NCBI RefSeq assembly: GCF_000372825.1
Contig: NZ_KB910516.1
Location: forward strand, 652,011-716,010
Source of the DNA: Methylobacterium sp. 77
GTDB taxonomy: Bacteria > Pseudomonadota > Alphaproteobacteria > Rhizobiales > Beijerinckiaceae
Reading direction: 5' to 3'
DNA length: 64,000 bases
Shown here: positions 29,495 through 38,595 of the stretch, piece after piece
How positions within the stretch are numbered: position 1 is the first letter of the stretch
How the letters are laid out: each line of letters opens with the position of its first letter
Made by a program: the position numbers and the translations under genes
Notes under the pieces: generated by a model
What the model saw: the letters and a program-made list of their open reading frames with translations, nothing else
Told to the model about the DNA's origin: nothing
Databases searched by the model: none

Positions 29495-29502
29495 GGGGCA
29501 GC

Positions 29503-29547
29503 CTTATATGCTCGATGCATATTAGTTAGACGCATCGAGAATATAAG
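29503..29547 (-). promoter_or_regulatory. Inverted-repeat operator upstream of nrtR-like operon
   Basis: Two 16-base arms, CTTATATGCTCGATGC (29503-29518) and GCATCGAGAATATAAG (29532-29547), match at 15 of 16 positions as an inverted repeat around a 13-base AT-rich spacer. It overlaps the likely -10 (CATATAAG) and the ribosome-binding site of the regulator gene. It is the obvious candidate site for NrtR-like binding. Confidence 0.7.
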
Positions 29548-29623
29548 ACAAGCGGCATTCTGGCGGGGAAATTCGCGGACCTGTCCCGGCCCGCCCGCGA
29601 ACTCTTCAATGTCCCCACACACG

Positions 29624-29664
29624 CAAGAACCGGCGACCGCCTCGCGGGCGATCGCCGGTTCTTG
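29624..29664 (-). terminator. Hairpin terminator of the purine ABC operon
   Basis: Arms caagaaccggcga (29624-29636) and tcgccggttcttg (29652-29664) form a 13-bp stem 38 bases past the stop of the BMP-family gene. Confidence 0.7.
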
Positions 29665-29701
29665 GCGATGATGGATGTTCCGGGTGCCGGAGGCGGCGAA
29701 C

Positions 29702-30778
29702 TCAGTTCGGCAGCTTGTCCTCGATGCCCTTCACGTACCAGTTCATGCCGAGGATCATCGGATCGGGAGCGGTCTCGCCGGCCTTCACGGCCACGCTGCC
29801 GTCCTGTTTGAGCACGGGGCCATGGAAGGGATGGAGCGTGCCGTCCGCGATCGCCTTCTTGCTGGCCTCGGCCTTGGCCTTCACGTCGTCGGGCATGTTG
29901 GCGAAGGGCGCGAGCACGACCATGCCGTCCTTGATGCCGCCCCAGGTGTCGTGGCTCTTCCAGGTGCCGTCGAGGACCGCCTTGGCCTCACCGACCACGT
30001 AGCCGTCCCAATCGTCGACGATGGAGGTGAGCTGGGCCTTGGGCGCAAAACGCATCTGGTCGGAGGATTGGCCGAAGGCGAGCTTGCCCTGCTTCTCGGC
30101 TTCCTGCAGCGGAGCGGCGGAATCGGTATGCTGGGACAGGATGTCGGCGCCCTGCGCCAGCAATGCCTTGGCGGCCTCGGCCTCCTTGCCCGGATCGAAC
30201 CAGGTATTCACCCAGACGATCTTGAGCTTGATGTTCGGGTTCACCGATTGGGCGCCGAGCATGAAGGCGTTGATGCCGCTCACCACTTCCGGGATCGGGA
30301 AGGAGGCGATGTAGCCCAGCGTCCCCGTCTTGGAGAGCCGGCCCGCGATCTCGCCGCAGATGTAGCGGCCTTCGTAGAACCGCGCCGAATAGGTCGAGAC
30401 GTTGGGCGAGCGCTTGTAGCCGGTGGCGTGCTCGAACTTCACTTTGGGGAATTTCTTGGCGACCTTCAGGGTCGGTTCCATGAAGCCGAAGGAGGTGGTG
30501 AAGATCAGCTGGTGGCCCGAGCGCGCCAGGCTCTCGATCGAGCGTTCGCTATCGGCCTCGGGCACGTTCTCGAGGAAACTCGTCTCCACCTTGTCCGGCA
30601 TCGCGGCCAGCAGCGCTTTGCGGCTCTGGTCGTGCTGGAACGAGTAGCCGAAATCGGCCACCGGGCCGACATAGACGAAGCCGACCTTGAGCTTGCCGGC
30701 CGGCTTCTCCTGCGCCTGGACCGAACCGATCCCCAGCGCGAGCGCCAGGGAGACGGCGACCCCCTTGATGATCCCCAT
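29702..30778 (-). CDS. BMP-family ABC transporter substrate-binding protein (purine/nucleoside)
   Basis: Periplasmic binding protein of the BmpA/Med family, which captures nucleosides or purine bases. The 358-residue protein has a signal peptide (about residues 1-23, ...SVQA), then KLKVGFVYVGPVADFGYSFQ, IFTTSFGFMEPTLKVAKKFP and ILSQHTDSAAPLQEAEKQG. It is the last gene of a minus-strand operon of one ATPase and two permeases beginning beside 8-oxoguanine deaminase, so a purine-type substrate is inferred. ATG at 30776-30778 has gaggaag upstream. Confidence 0.9.
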   Translation of the reverse strand: MGIIKGVAVSLALALGIGSVQAQEKPAGKLKVGFVYVGPVADFGYSFQHDQSRKALLAAMPDKVETSFLENVPEADSERSIESLARSGHQLIFTTSFGFMEPTLKVAKKFPKVKFEHATGYKRSPNVSTYSARFYEGRYICGEIAGRLSKTGTLGYIASFPIPEVVSGINAFMLGAQSVNPNIKLKIVWVNTWFDPGKEAEAAKALLAQGADILSQHTDSAAPLQEAEKQGKLAFGQSSDQMRFAPKAQLTSIVDDWDGYVVGEAKAVLDGTWKSHDTWGGIKDGMVVLAPFANMPDDVKAKAEASKKAIADGTLHPFHGPVLKQDGSVAVKAGETAPDPMILGMNWYVKGIEDKLPN

Positions 30779-30873
30779 ATCTCGTCTTCCTCGTGAAAAA
30801 GCGCCGATGTGTCTGAGTCTGTGTCGTCCATCGGCCTTGTTCGAAAAGCGGATTCCGCTTTGCGGGCCGATGG

Positions 30874-31800
30874 CTATCGAAACGGCGTGAAGACACGACC
30901 GAGTGATGCCGGAGCCAGCGAGCCACCCTGCCGCCGCCCGAGGGAGAGCAAGACGAGGGCCAGGATCGTGGCGAGATAGGGCAGGGCGGAGAGGGCCTGG
31001 CCCGGCAGGCCGAGACCCGCCGCCTGGGCATGGAGCTGGAGCACCGTCGCCCCGCCGAACAGCATCGCTCCTGCCATCACCCGCACGGGGCGCCACGAGG
31101 CGAAGACGACGAGGGCGAGAGCGATCCAACCGCGTCCGGCGGTCATGGCCGGGGCCCAGAACGGGGTATAGGCGAGGGAGAGATAGGCCCCGGCGAGCCC
31201 CGCGCAGGCGCCGCCGAACAGCACCGCGAGGAAGCGGACCTTGCGGACCTGCAGCCCAAGGGCATGGGTCGAGGTGTGGTCGTCACCGATGGCGCGCAGC
31301 GCCAATCCCGGCCGTGTCCGCCACAGAAACCACCCGATGGCGCCGACCAGCGCGAAACCGGCATAGACGAAGGCGTCCTGGCCGAAGACGAGGCGGCCGA
31401 TGACGGGAAGGTCGGTGAGGCCGGGGATCGCGAGATGTGGCGCCGGCTCCCGCTTCATGCCGACATAGGAGGCTCCGACCAGCCCCGACAGACCGAGCCC
31501 GAGGATCGTCATGGCGAGCCCGGAAGCGACCTGATTGGCGGCGAGCACCACGGTGAGAACCGCGAACAGGGCGGAGAGGGCGAGCCCCGCGCCGGCGCCG
31601 GCGATCGCTCCCGCCAGGGTCGAGCCCGTCTCCACCGCCACCGCGAATCCGGTGGCCGCGCCGAGCACCATCATGCCCTCGACGCCAAGGTTGAGCACCC
31701 CGGACCGCTCGACGACGAGTTCACCGAGCGCGGCGATCATCAGCGGGGTCGCGGCGGCGACGATGGTGATGAGCACCATCTGCAGGATGTCGGGGGTCAT
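30874..31800 (-). CDS. ABC transporter permease (BMP/purine system), subunit 2
   Basis: A 308-residue permease of the branched-chain/ribose-type family, with ~8 membrane helices. Landmarks are the N-terminal ATPLMIAALGELVVERSGVL and NLGVEGMMVLGAATGF, found in YufQ-like nucleoside permeases, and the cytoplasmic coupling loop GLALRAIGDDHTSTHALGLQ. It follows the first permease by 85 bases. Confidence 0.9.
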   Translation of the reverse strand: MTPDILQMVLITIVAAATPLMIAALGELVVERSGVLNLGVEGMMVLGAATGFAVAVETGSTLAGAIAGAGAGLALSALFAVLTVVLAANQVASGLAMTILGLGLSGLVGASYVGMKREPAPHLAIPGLTDLPVIGRLVFGQDAFVYAGFALVGAIGWFLWRTRPGLALRAIGDDHTSTHALGLQVRKVRFLAVLFGGACAGLAGAYLSLAYTPFWAPAMTAGRGWIALALVVFASWRPVRVMAGAMLFGGATVLQLHAQAAGLGLPGQALSALPYLATILALVLLSLGRRQGGSLAPASLGRVFTPFR

Positions 31801-31885
31801 GCTGCGTGTCTCCCGACCTGGCCTGCCGACCCGTCCGAACGCCTCATCCCGAGGGGCGGGCCGGGGAAAGGGGAAAGGTGCCGAG

Positions 31886-32962
31886 TCATGTCGCCGTCCC
31901 GGGCACGAACCGGACGCGGTAGCGCGACAGGGCGTCGGCTCCGAGCACCAGCGCGAGCAGCAAACCCTGGAAGGCACGGGTGAGGTCGAGGGGCAGCTTC
32001 AGATCGATCTGTGCGCCTTCGCCGCCGATCGTCGTGAGCGCGATCACCAGAGCCGCCACCAGGATCCCCATGGGCGAGAGCCGGCCCAGGAAGGCCACGA
32101 TGATCGCGGTGAAACCGTAGCCCGGTGAGATCGACGGCTGGAGCTGGCCGATCTTGCCCGCCACCTCCGCGATCCCGGCAAGTCCCGCCGCACCGCCCGA
32201 GACCGCGAAGACCGCCAAGGTCAGGCGCGCGTCGCTGAAACCGGCGAAGCGCGCGGCACGCGGGCTCGCCCCCACCACCCGGACCTCGAACCCGAACAGG
32301 GTACGGGCGAGGACGATGGTCGCCACGACCACGGCCGTCAGGGCGATCAGGACGCCGGCATGGAGGGTGTCGCCCTCCATCAGGTAGGGAAGGCGGGCCG
32401 CATCGTCGAAGGTGACGCTCTGGGGGAAGTTATAGCCGGCCGGATCGCGCAGGGGGCCGCGCGCCATGTAGTCGAGGAGCAGTTCCGCGACGTAGACCAG
32501 CATCAGGCTGGTGAGGATCTCGGACACGCCGAGGGTGACCTTCAGGATCGCCGGAACGAGCGCATAGGCCATGCCCGCCAGGGTACCCACCAGAAGGATC
32601 AGCGGCAGGATCCAGAAGGTGTTTCCCTCGGTCCCATGGGTCGCCACCGCGATCCACCCACCGATCAGGCCGCCGATGACGAACTGGCCCTCGGCGCCGA
32701 TATTCCAGACATTGGCGCGGAAGCAGAAGGCGAGGCCGATGGCGATGAGCGCGAGTGGTGCCGCTTTGAGCGCCACCTCCTGCAGCGACCAGACCTCGCT
32801 CAGGGGCGCGATGAAATAGGTCACGAAGGCGGCGGCCGGCGAACGGCCCATCGCTCCGACCACGATGCCGCCGATGGCCACGGCGACGACGAATGCGACG
32901 ATCGGCGCCAGCCCATCCATGAGCGGCGAGCGGTTGATGCGCGGCGACAGGTCAATGCGCAT
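31886..32962 (-). CDS. ABC transporter permease (BMP/purine system), subunit 1
   Basis: A 358-residue permease with about nine membrane helices. KAAPLALIAIGLAFCFRANV, then WNIGAEGQFVIGGLIGGWIA, is characteristic of YufP-type nucleoside permeases; VVGASPRAARFAGFSDARL is the coupling loop. Its start overlaps the ATPase gene by 11 bases, so the two are translationally coupled. Confidence 0.9.
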   Translation of the reverse strand: MRIDLSPRINRSPLMDGLAPIVAFVVAVAIGGIVVGAMGRSPAAAFVTYFIAPLSEVWSLQEVALKAAPLALIAIGLAFCFRANVWNIGAEGQFVIGGLIGGWIAVATHGTEGNTFWILPLILLVGTLAGMAYALVPAILKVTLGVSEILTSLMLVYVAELLLDYMARGPLRDPAGYNFPQSVTFDDAARLPYLMEGDTLHAGVLIALTAVVVATIVLARTLFGFEVRVVGASPRAARFAGFSDARLTLAVFAVSGGAAGLAGIAEVAGKIGQLQPSISPGYGFTAIIVAFLGRLSPMGILVAALVIALTTIGGEGAQIDLKLPLDLTRAFQGLLLALVLGADALSRYRVRFVPGTAT

Positions 32963-34556
32963 GGGCCACGGCCTCCTTCACCGGAACGGAAGCCACGGCG
33001 TCCGTACCGCCGACGACGGAGCCGCCCATCAGAAGCCCCACCGCCTCGCGGCTGGTCTCGCCGGCGGGCACCGCCCGCGACAGCGTCCCGTCATGCAGGA
33101 CCGCGATGCGACCCGCGATCTCGAACAGCTCGTCGAGGTCCTGGCTGATGACCAGCAGCGCGGCACCACGTCCGGCGAGATCGAGGAGGGCCTGCCGGAT
33201 ATGAGCGGCGGCCAGGGCGTCGACGCCCCAGGTCGGCTGGTTGACCACGAGGATGCCGGGCTCGGCCATGATCTCCCGCCCCATCAGGAACTTCTGGAGG
33301 TTGCCGCCGGACAGGGTGCCGGCAGCGGGGTCCGGCCCGGCCTTGCGCACGTCGAAGGCGTCGGTCACCCGCTGAGCCAGGGCCTTGGCGGCGGCGCTGC
33401 GCAGGAAACCGAAGCGGCTGAGGCCGGCCGTGGCGTGACGGGAGAGCAGGGCGTTGTCGGACAGGCTCAGGGTGGGTGCCGCGGCATGGCCGTTGCGCTC
33501 TTCCGGCACGAAACAGGCGCCCCGGCGCCGACGCTCGGTGATGCCGAGGCGTCCGACGGGCTTGCCATCGAAGGTGATCATGCCGGATTCCGGCGCGGCG
33601 GCCTCGCCGGACAAGGCGTCGAACAACTCGGCCTGTCCGTTGCCGGCGATGCCCGCGATACCGACGATCTCGCCGCCGGCGACGGCGAGGGAGATGCCGT
33701 CGAGTGCCGTGCCGTGAAGGCCGGACGTGGCGAGCGACAGGTTCGCGAGCACGAGCCGTTCCGGCCCGAGCGGGATGCCTGAAGGCGCTTTCACCTCGCC
33801 GACCTGAACACCGACCATCATCGCGGCGAGCGACCGGGCGCTCTCCTCGCGCGGATCGCAGGCCCCGACCACCCGGCCAGCCCGCAGGATGGTGGCGCGC
33901 GAGCACAGGCGACGCACCTCGTCGAGGCGATGCGAGATGTAGAGCAGCGCCCGACCCTCGTCGCGCAGGCGCTCCAGCACGATGAACAGCCCCTCCGCCT
34001 CGCCGGGCGTCAGCACGGAGGTGGGCTCGTCGAGGATGACGAGGCGCGGATCCTGCAGCAGGCAGCGGATGATCTCGATGCGCTGGCGCTCGCCGGCCGA
34101 GAGCGACCAGACCGGTCGATCCGGGTCGAGATGCAGGCCGTAGGTGGCGCCCACATTGGACATCTTCGCCTTGAGCGCCTTCGCGCTCATGGAGCGCGGC
34201 ATGACGAGGGCGATGTTCTCGGCCACCGTCAGATTCTCGCAGAGCGAGAAATGCTGGAAGACCATGCCGATGCCCAGCGCCCGCGCGGCTTCCGGGTTGG
34301 CGAGCTTCACGATGTCGCCGCGATAAGTCACGACTCCCTCCGTCGGCTCGAGGAGCCCGTAGAGGATCTTCATCAGGGTCGATTTGCCGGCGCCGTTCTC
34401 GCCGAGCAGGGCGTGGATCTCGCCCGTGCGGATCTCGAGATCGACCCCGTCATTGGCCTTGAAGTCGCCGAAGCGCTTGACGATGCCATAGGCGCCGAAC
34501 AACGGAGTCGGCCCCTCCGTGGACCGCATCACGGGACTGGCGACCGCGTCCGTCAT
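32952..34556 (-). CDS. Purine/nucleoside ABC transporter ATP-binding protein (double ATPase)
   Basis: A 534-residue protein with two ABC domains, as in YufO/BmpB-linked importers. First domain: Walker A LGENGAGKST (51-60), signature SLSAGERQRIEII, Walker B VILDEPTSVL. Second domain: a degenerate Walker A (GIAGNGQAELFDAL), an intact LSGGNLQKFLMGREI, and Walker B reading LVVNQPTWGVD, with Asn-Gln in place of the usual Asp-Glu. Only one site is likely fully active, which is normal for this family. ATG at 34554-34556 is preferred over longer frames. Confidence 0.9.
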   Translation of the reverse strand: MTDAVASPVMRSTEGPTPLFGAYGIVKRFGDFKANDGVDLEIRTGEIHALLGENGAGKSTLMKILYGLLEPTEGVVTYRGDIVKLANPEAARALGIGMVFQHFSLCENLTVAENIALVMPRSMSAKALKAKMSNVGATYGLHLDPDRPVWSLSAGERQRIEIIRCLLQDPRLVILDEPTSVLTPGEAEGLFIVLERLRDEGRALLYISHRLDEVRRLCSRATILRAGRVVGACDPREESARSLAAMMVGVQVGEVKAPSGIPLGPERLVLANLSLATSGLHGTALDGISLAVAGGEIVGIAGIAGNGQAELFDALSGEAAAPESGMITFDGKPVGRLGITERRRRGACFVPEERNGHAAAPTLSLSDNALLSRHATAGLSRFGFLRSAAAKALAQRVTDAFDVRKAGPDPAAGTLSGGNLQKFLMGREIMAEPGILVVNQPTWGVDALAAAHIRQALLDLAGRGAALLVISQDLDELFEIAGRIAVLHDGTLSRAVPAGETSREAVGLLMGGSVVGGTDAVASVPVKEAVAHAH

Positions 34557-34719
34557 GCTGGCTTGCCCCACCGAAATCGATCCGTCGGTCGGGCATCCCC
34601 TCGCACCGCTCGGCGAAAGAGGACCGCGCGCGACCAACCGCCGTGACGAGCCCCGCCGACGTCAGCGGCGGCATCCATCGGCCATCGCGCCGTGTTTCGG
34701 GAGAGGATGCCCGTTGCCA

Positions 34720-36093
34720 TCACAGTCCCCCGAGCAGCGAATGAGCGAGCTTCGTATGGGCCTCGCGCAGCTGGCCCGTCTCGATGCCGAGCGGCTGGCC
34801 GTCGACCACCCGCCACGTCCCCGCCACCATGACCCGGTCGGCCTTGTAGGCCCCGCACAGGACCAGCGCCGCGAGCGGGTCGTGCGCCCCGGAGAAGCGC
34901 AGTTCGTCGAGGCTGAACAGCGCGAGATCCGCCTCGCGGCCTTCCTCGATCCGGCCGATATCCTTGCGGCCGAGGCAGGCGGCCGATCCCTCGGTGGCCC
35001 AGCGCAGGGCGTCGAGATGGGTGACCCGCTCCGCGCCATAGGTCAGGCGGTTGATCATGAGGGCGTGGCGCACGCCCTCCATCAGGTTGGAATTGTCGTT
35101 GGAGGCCGACCCGTCGACGCCGAGCCCCACCGGAGACCCGGCGGCCTCCAATTCGCAGGTCCGGCACTGGCCGGAGGCGAGCGTCATGTTCGAGGTCGGG
35201 CAATGGCACACGCCGACGCCGGCCTTGCCGAGCCGGACCACCTCCTCGTCGTTGAAATGGATGCCATGCGCGAGCCAGGCCCGGCTCTGCATCCAGCCGA
35301 CCTCCTCGAGGTAATCGACCGGACGCTGGCCGAAGATGTCGAGGCAATACCGGTCCTCGTCGAGGGTCTCGCCGAGATGGGTATGGAGGCGGCAATCGTA
35401 CCGCTCGGCCAACGCCGCGCTCTCGCGCATCAGTCGCTTCGTCACGTTGAAGGGCGAGCAGGGCGCCAGCCCGATCTGCACCATCGCGCCCGGGCTCGGA
35501 TCGTGGAACAGGCGCAGCACCCGCTCGCTATCGGCGAGGATCGTGTCGTCGTCCTGGGTGAGGCATTCGGGCGGGAGGCCGCCGTCGCGCACCGACAGGC
35601 TCATGGAGCCGCGGGTGACGAAGGCGCGGATGCCGATCGGCCCAGCCTCCTCGACCTGGATGTCGACGGAGGATTCGAGCCCCTTGGGAAAGAGGTAGTG
35701 GTGATCGCCCGCCGTGGTGCAGCCCGACAGCAGGAGTTCGGTATAGGCGAGCCGGGTCGCGAGGCGGAACGCGTCGGGGGTGATCTTGTCCCAGACCGTG
35801 TAGAGCGATTGAAGCCATGGAAACAATGGCTTGTTGAGAGCCACCGGATGGGCGCGCGTCAGCGTCTGGAAGAAATGGTGGTGCGTGTTGACGAGGCCGG
35901 GAATGACGACGTGGCGACCGGCATCGAAGCTCTCGTCCACAGGGCTCGACGGCTGCGCCCCGGCCGGGACGCGTTCGACGATCCTCGTTCCCTCGACGAC
36001 GATGCCTCCCCCCGCATCGACTGCGAGGATCGCCAGCGGATTACGGATCCAGATTCGCCTCGCTGTTCCGGTCTCGACCATGATGTCCGTCAT
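34720..36093 (-). CDS. 8-oxoguanine deaminase (amidohydrolase family)
   Basis: Amidohydrolase of 457 residues, closest by motif to 8-oxoguanine deaminases, which convert 8-oxoguanine to urate and ammonia. Zinc-site motif IPGLVNTHHHFFQTLTRA (H71-H73), further metal/active residues in LHTHLGETLDE, AHGIHFNDEEV and VGLGVDGSASNDNSNLMEGV. Guanine or other aminohydrolase activity is the main alternative. Its location between an outer-membrane barrel and a purine importer, with uricase 10 kb away, supports the assignment. An ATG at 36079-36081 would shorten it by four residues. Confidence 0.85.
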   Translation of the reverse strand: MTDIMVETGTARRIWIRNPLAILAVDAGGGIVVEGTRIVERVPAGAQPSSPVDESFDAGRHVVIPGLVNTHHHFFQTLTRAHPVALNKPLFPWLQSLYTVWDKITPDAFRLATRLAYTELLLSGCTTAGDHHYLFPKGLESSVDIQVEEAGPIGIRAFVTRGSMSLSVRDGGLPPECLTQDDDTILADSERVLRLFHDPSPGAMVQIGLAPCSPFNVTKRLMRESAALAERYDCRLHTHLGETLDEDRYCLDIFGQRPVDYLEEVGWMQSRAWLAHGIHFNDEEVVRLGKAGVGVCHCPTSNMTLASGQCRTCELEAAGSPVGLGVDGSASNDNSNLMEGVRHALMINRLTYGAERVTHLDALRWATEGSAACLGRKDIGRIEEGREADLALFSLDELRFSGAHDPLAALVLCGAYKADRVMVAGTWRVVDGQPLGIETGQLREAHTKLAHSLLGGL

Positions 36094-36198
36094 TCCCTTC
36101 GCCGGAGGACGACCGGAGCGGGCTCCGGCCTCGTCATGCATCGGTGTACGGCGGGCGGACGCCTCGTCCTAGACGCGGCCCTCCCGGAAGCGGTCCGG

Positions 36199-37197
36199 TC
36201 AGAAGACGTGGAACGAGACGCCGGCGAGGAAGCTCTTCTCTTCCGTTCCCTTGAACGTCGCCGTCTCCTGCGCGCCGAACTTGTTCAGCCAGTATTGGAA
36301 GCCGATGAAGACATCGACGCGGTTGGGCTGGTCGTAGACGAGCTTGCCGAGGTCGAGCACGAGGTTGGTGCGGGAGAGGAATTCGAGGCCCGTCTTCGGG
36401 TTGAAGGCGAAGGCGGTGACATCGGTAATGCCGCGGCCCTTGGGCAGGACGATGTTGTTGAAGCCGGCTAGGCTGAGCGGCAGGCCGGTGAAGCTCAGCG
36501 GCAGGCTGTAGACGATCTCGAATTCCGGGACCGTATCGAAGCTGACGTCACGGTTCGGATAGGTGTTGAAGCCGTTCCGGTTCCACTCCTTGTAGGCATG
36601 GACCGAGGCGTTGATGAAGCCGGCCGGCACGTCGAAGGCGAAGTTCAGGCCGCCGACCACGTCGCGCTTGCGCGGACCGAACGCCGTGTTCTTGGCATTG
36701 GCGTCGAAGCCGTAGGACAGCGAGACGTCCTTAATGAGGCCGGGCACCGTGAATGCCTTCGTGCCGGTGAGCGCATTGAGGCTCAGGGTGCCGCGATAGA
36801 GGCCGTAAGCTTCGGTCGCGCCGTAATCGTATTGCGCGAATCCGCCCGGTGCGTTGGTGGTGCCGCCCGGATCCTGAGAGGACGATTTCAGGATGTCGAG
36901 GGTGAAGAAGTTCGTGCCGTAGGCCCAGGCATCGGCATGCGAGATATTGTAGATCTGCTTCGGGATGCCGCGCGTGCTGAACGTGCCGTCGCGGTTCTGC
37001 ACCTGAACGCCGGGCTCGGAAGCCGGGAACTGATAGCGATAGCTGAACTGCGTATCGGAAAAGAGAAAGAACGATGACGGCGCATCGGGAACCGGGGCCG
37101 GCGTCGGCGCCTTCGCGAGATCGGCGGCGACGGCCGGCATGACCGCCACGAACGAGAACAAAGCCGCCGTCAGCTGCTTCGAGATGCCCACCATCAT
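36199..37197 (-). CDS. Outer-membrane barrel protein, Tsx/OmpK-like
   Basis: A 332-residue exported protein with a signal peptide (cleavage after about ...MPAVAA) and alternating-residue beta strands throughout (FFLFSDTQFSYRYQF, VDVFIGFQYWLNKFGAQETA), ending in Phe (SFHVF), as beta-barrel proteins do. The SDTQFSYRYQF start resembles Tsx-type nucleoside channels. Position upstream of 8-oxoguanine deaminase and the purine ABC operon makes a purine/nucleoside pore likely. Function is inferred, not shown. Two adjacent ATGs with gggga upstream mark the start. Confidence 0.75.
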   Translation of the reverse strand: MMVGISKQLTAALFSFVAVMPAVAADLAKAPTPAPVPDAPSSFFLFSDTQFSYRYQFPASEPGVQVQNRDGTFSTRGIPKQIYNISHADAWAYGTNFFTLDILKSSSQDPGGTTNAPGGFAQYDYGATEAYGLYRGTLSLNALTGTKAFTVPGLIKDVSLSYGFDANAKNTAFGPRKRDVVGGLNFAFDVPAGFINASVHAYKEWNRNGFNTYPNRDVSFDTVPEFEIVYSLPLSFTGLPLSLAGFNNIVLPKGRGITDVTAFAFNPKTGLEFLSRTNLVLDLGKLVYDQPNRVDVFIGFQYWLNKFGAQETATFKGTEEKSFLAGVSFHVF

Positions 37198-37685
37198 CAA
37201 TCCCCCGAAACGCTTCGCGCTCATTGGGGACCGAGGACTGCAACCCATATGCCAGGACACTCGCCCTAGACAGAATCTGCGACTGCGTGAGCGTCGACTT
37301 GCAATTATGCAACAAATACGCACGGATCAGCCGTCGATCACAAGCTCGGAGCGATCACGGGCGCGGCCGCTAAACGAGATCGATCCACTCATCTCGATGG
37401 ATTAAGTTATAATTCAAACTGTATAAATGCAAATTTTGTAGACGAATTTGAAGCTATAAATATAGTTTTATCAAGATCTATATATAAATATTTTCGAGTA
37501 CAGATTTTTAGCGCAGATTTTGGCGGATGAAGCATTGCAGCGTGCAGTCGCGGCGATGTTTCAGCACCTCGCCTGTGTGCATGAAGCTGTTTATCACAAG
37601 ACGATGCATTCAAGGCCCGAGAAACTGCGTTAGGGTGCGACCGCGTCCATCCGGGCGTCTTCGTCCCCGCTCCATCGAGACACCG
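37198..37685. other. AT-rich divergent control region of the purine locus
   Basis: A 488-base gap between the divergent porin and GntR genes. Positions 37401-37510 are strikingly AT-rich against a GC-rich background (runs such as tataaatatagttttatcaa). It likely holds both promoters and the GntR operator. No gene is credible inside it. Confidence 0.55.
37406..37433 (-). promoter_or_regulatory. Candidate promoter for the porin/8-oxoguanine deaminase operon
   Basis: On the minus strand TTTGCA (37428-37433), 16 bases, then TATAAC (37406-37411) lie 209 bases upstream of the porin start, inside the AT-rich block. Confidence 0.35.
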
Positions 37686-38429
37686 GTGCCCGTGCTCCAG
37701 ACCCGCGCCGAACACCTGGCGGACCAGATCGCGAACGACATCCTGAACGGCGTCTTCGCGCCGGGCTTTCATCTCGACGAGCAAGTCCTCGCCAAGCGCT
37801 TCGGCGTCTCGCGCACACCCGTGCGGGACGCGCTGCGCCTCTTGAGCGGGACCGGCCTCATCGATCTGCGACCGCGCGCGGGCGCCATGGTGCGCAGGAT
37901 GGCGCTCGACGAACTCGACATGCTGTTCATCGCCATGGGCGAGATCGAGGCCACCTGCGCCCGCCTCGCGACCCTCAGCATGACGCCGACGGAGCGCAGC
38001 CGGTTGCAATCCCTCCACGATGGCATGGCCCGGCTCGCGGATACGGAGGACAGGGCAGGCTACATCCTCGCCAACCAGGAGTTTCACGGGCTCCTCTATG
38101 CTGGCGCCCATAACAGCGTCGTCGAGGAGATCGCGGTTTCCCTTCGACGGAGGCTGACGCCCTATCGCAAGGCCCAGTTCAAGGCTCCCGGACGATTGCA
38201 TCGCTCGCATGCGGAGCATGGCGCCGTAGTCCGCGCGGTGCTGGGGCGCGATGCGGCGGCGGCCAATGCCGCGATGCTGATCCATATGAGCATCGTCGAG
38301 GACGTGTTCGAGACCGTGGATTCGGTACCGGCCCAAGAGCGCGAAACGGCCCGCGAGCGGGAGGACGAGCGGCGCTCCATGACCAGGCCGGCGCCAGCCC
38401 TCGGCAGGCTGGAACGATCGCGGCGCTGA
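37686..38429 (+). CDS. GntR-family (FadR/FCD) transcriptional regulator
   Basis: A ~247-residue regulator with an N-terminal winged helix (LADQIANDILNGVFAPGFHL, then LAKRFGVSRTPVRDALRLLS, about residues 12-70) and a C-terminal FCD ligand domain with EFHGLLYAGAHNSVVEEIAV and RSHAEHGAVVRAVLGRDAAA metal-site histidines. GTG 37686 is my choice; GTG 37692 is equally possible, and longer upstream frames lack family similarity. It is divergent from the porin operon and upstream of the hydrolase-permease-amidase genes, so it probably controls one or both in response to a purine-derived acid. The ligand is inferred. Confidence 0.85.
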   Translation: MPVLQTRAEHLADQIANDILNGVFAPGFHLDEQVLAKRFGVSRTPVRDALRLLSGTGLIDLRPRAGAMVRRMALDELDMLFIAMGEIEATCARLATLSMTPTERSRLQSLHDGMARLADTEDRAGYILANQEFHGLLYAGAHNSVVEEIAVSLRRRLTPYRKAQFKAPGRLHRSHAEHGAVVRAVLGRDAAAANAAMLIHMSIVEDVFETVDSVPAQERETAREREDERRSMTRPAPALGRLERSRR

Positions 38430-38595
38430 GCCCGCGTAAAGATTCCACAGCGTGGCGCGCAACGACGCAGAGTCGCGCATAATTTGGGCGTGTACGATCG
38501 CCTCCTTGCATACATGATCCGTCAGCTCCGCGACCGAATCGGCACTCTCGCCGCGTTCGGGAAACGCTGTGCCGGACGACCGGGTGTGCAAGACC

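Noticed and set aside
34519..36471. Plus-strand open frame opposite 8-oxoguanine deaminase
   Set aside because: Antisense shadow; the deaminase on the minus strand has all metal-binding motifs.
38430..38595. Upstream extension of the nucleobase permease frame from 38484
   Set aside because: It overlaps the isochorismatase-like gene in another frame and encodes an Arg-rich segment; ATG 39318 has a strong ribosome-binding site and a natural N-terminus.
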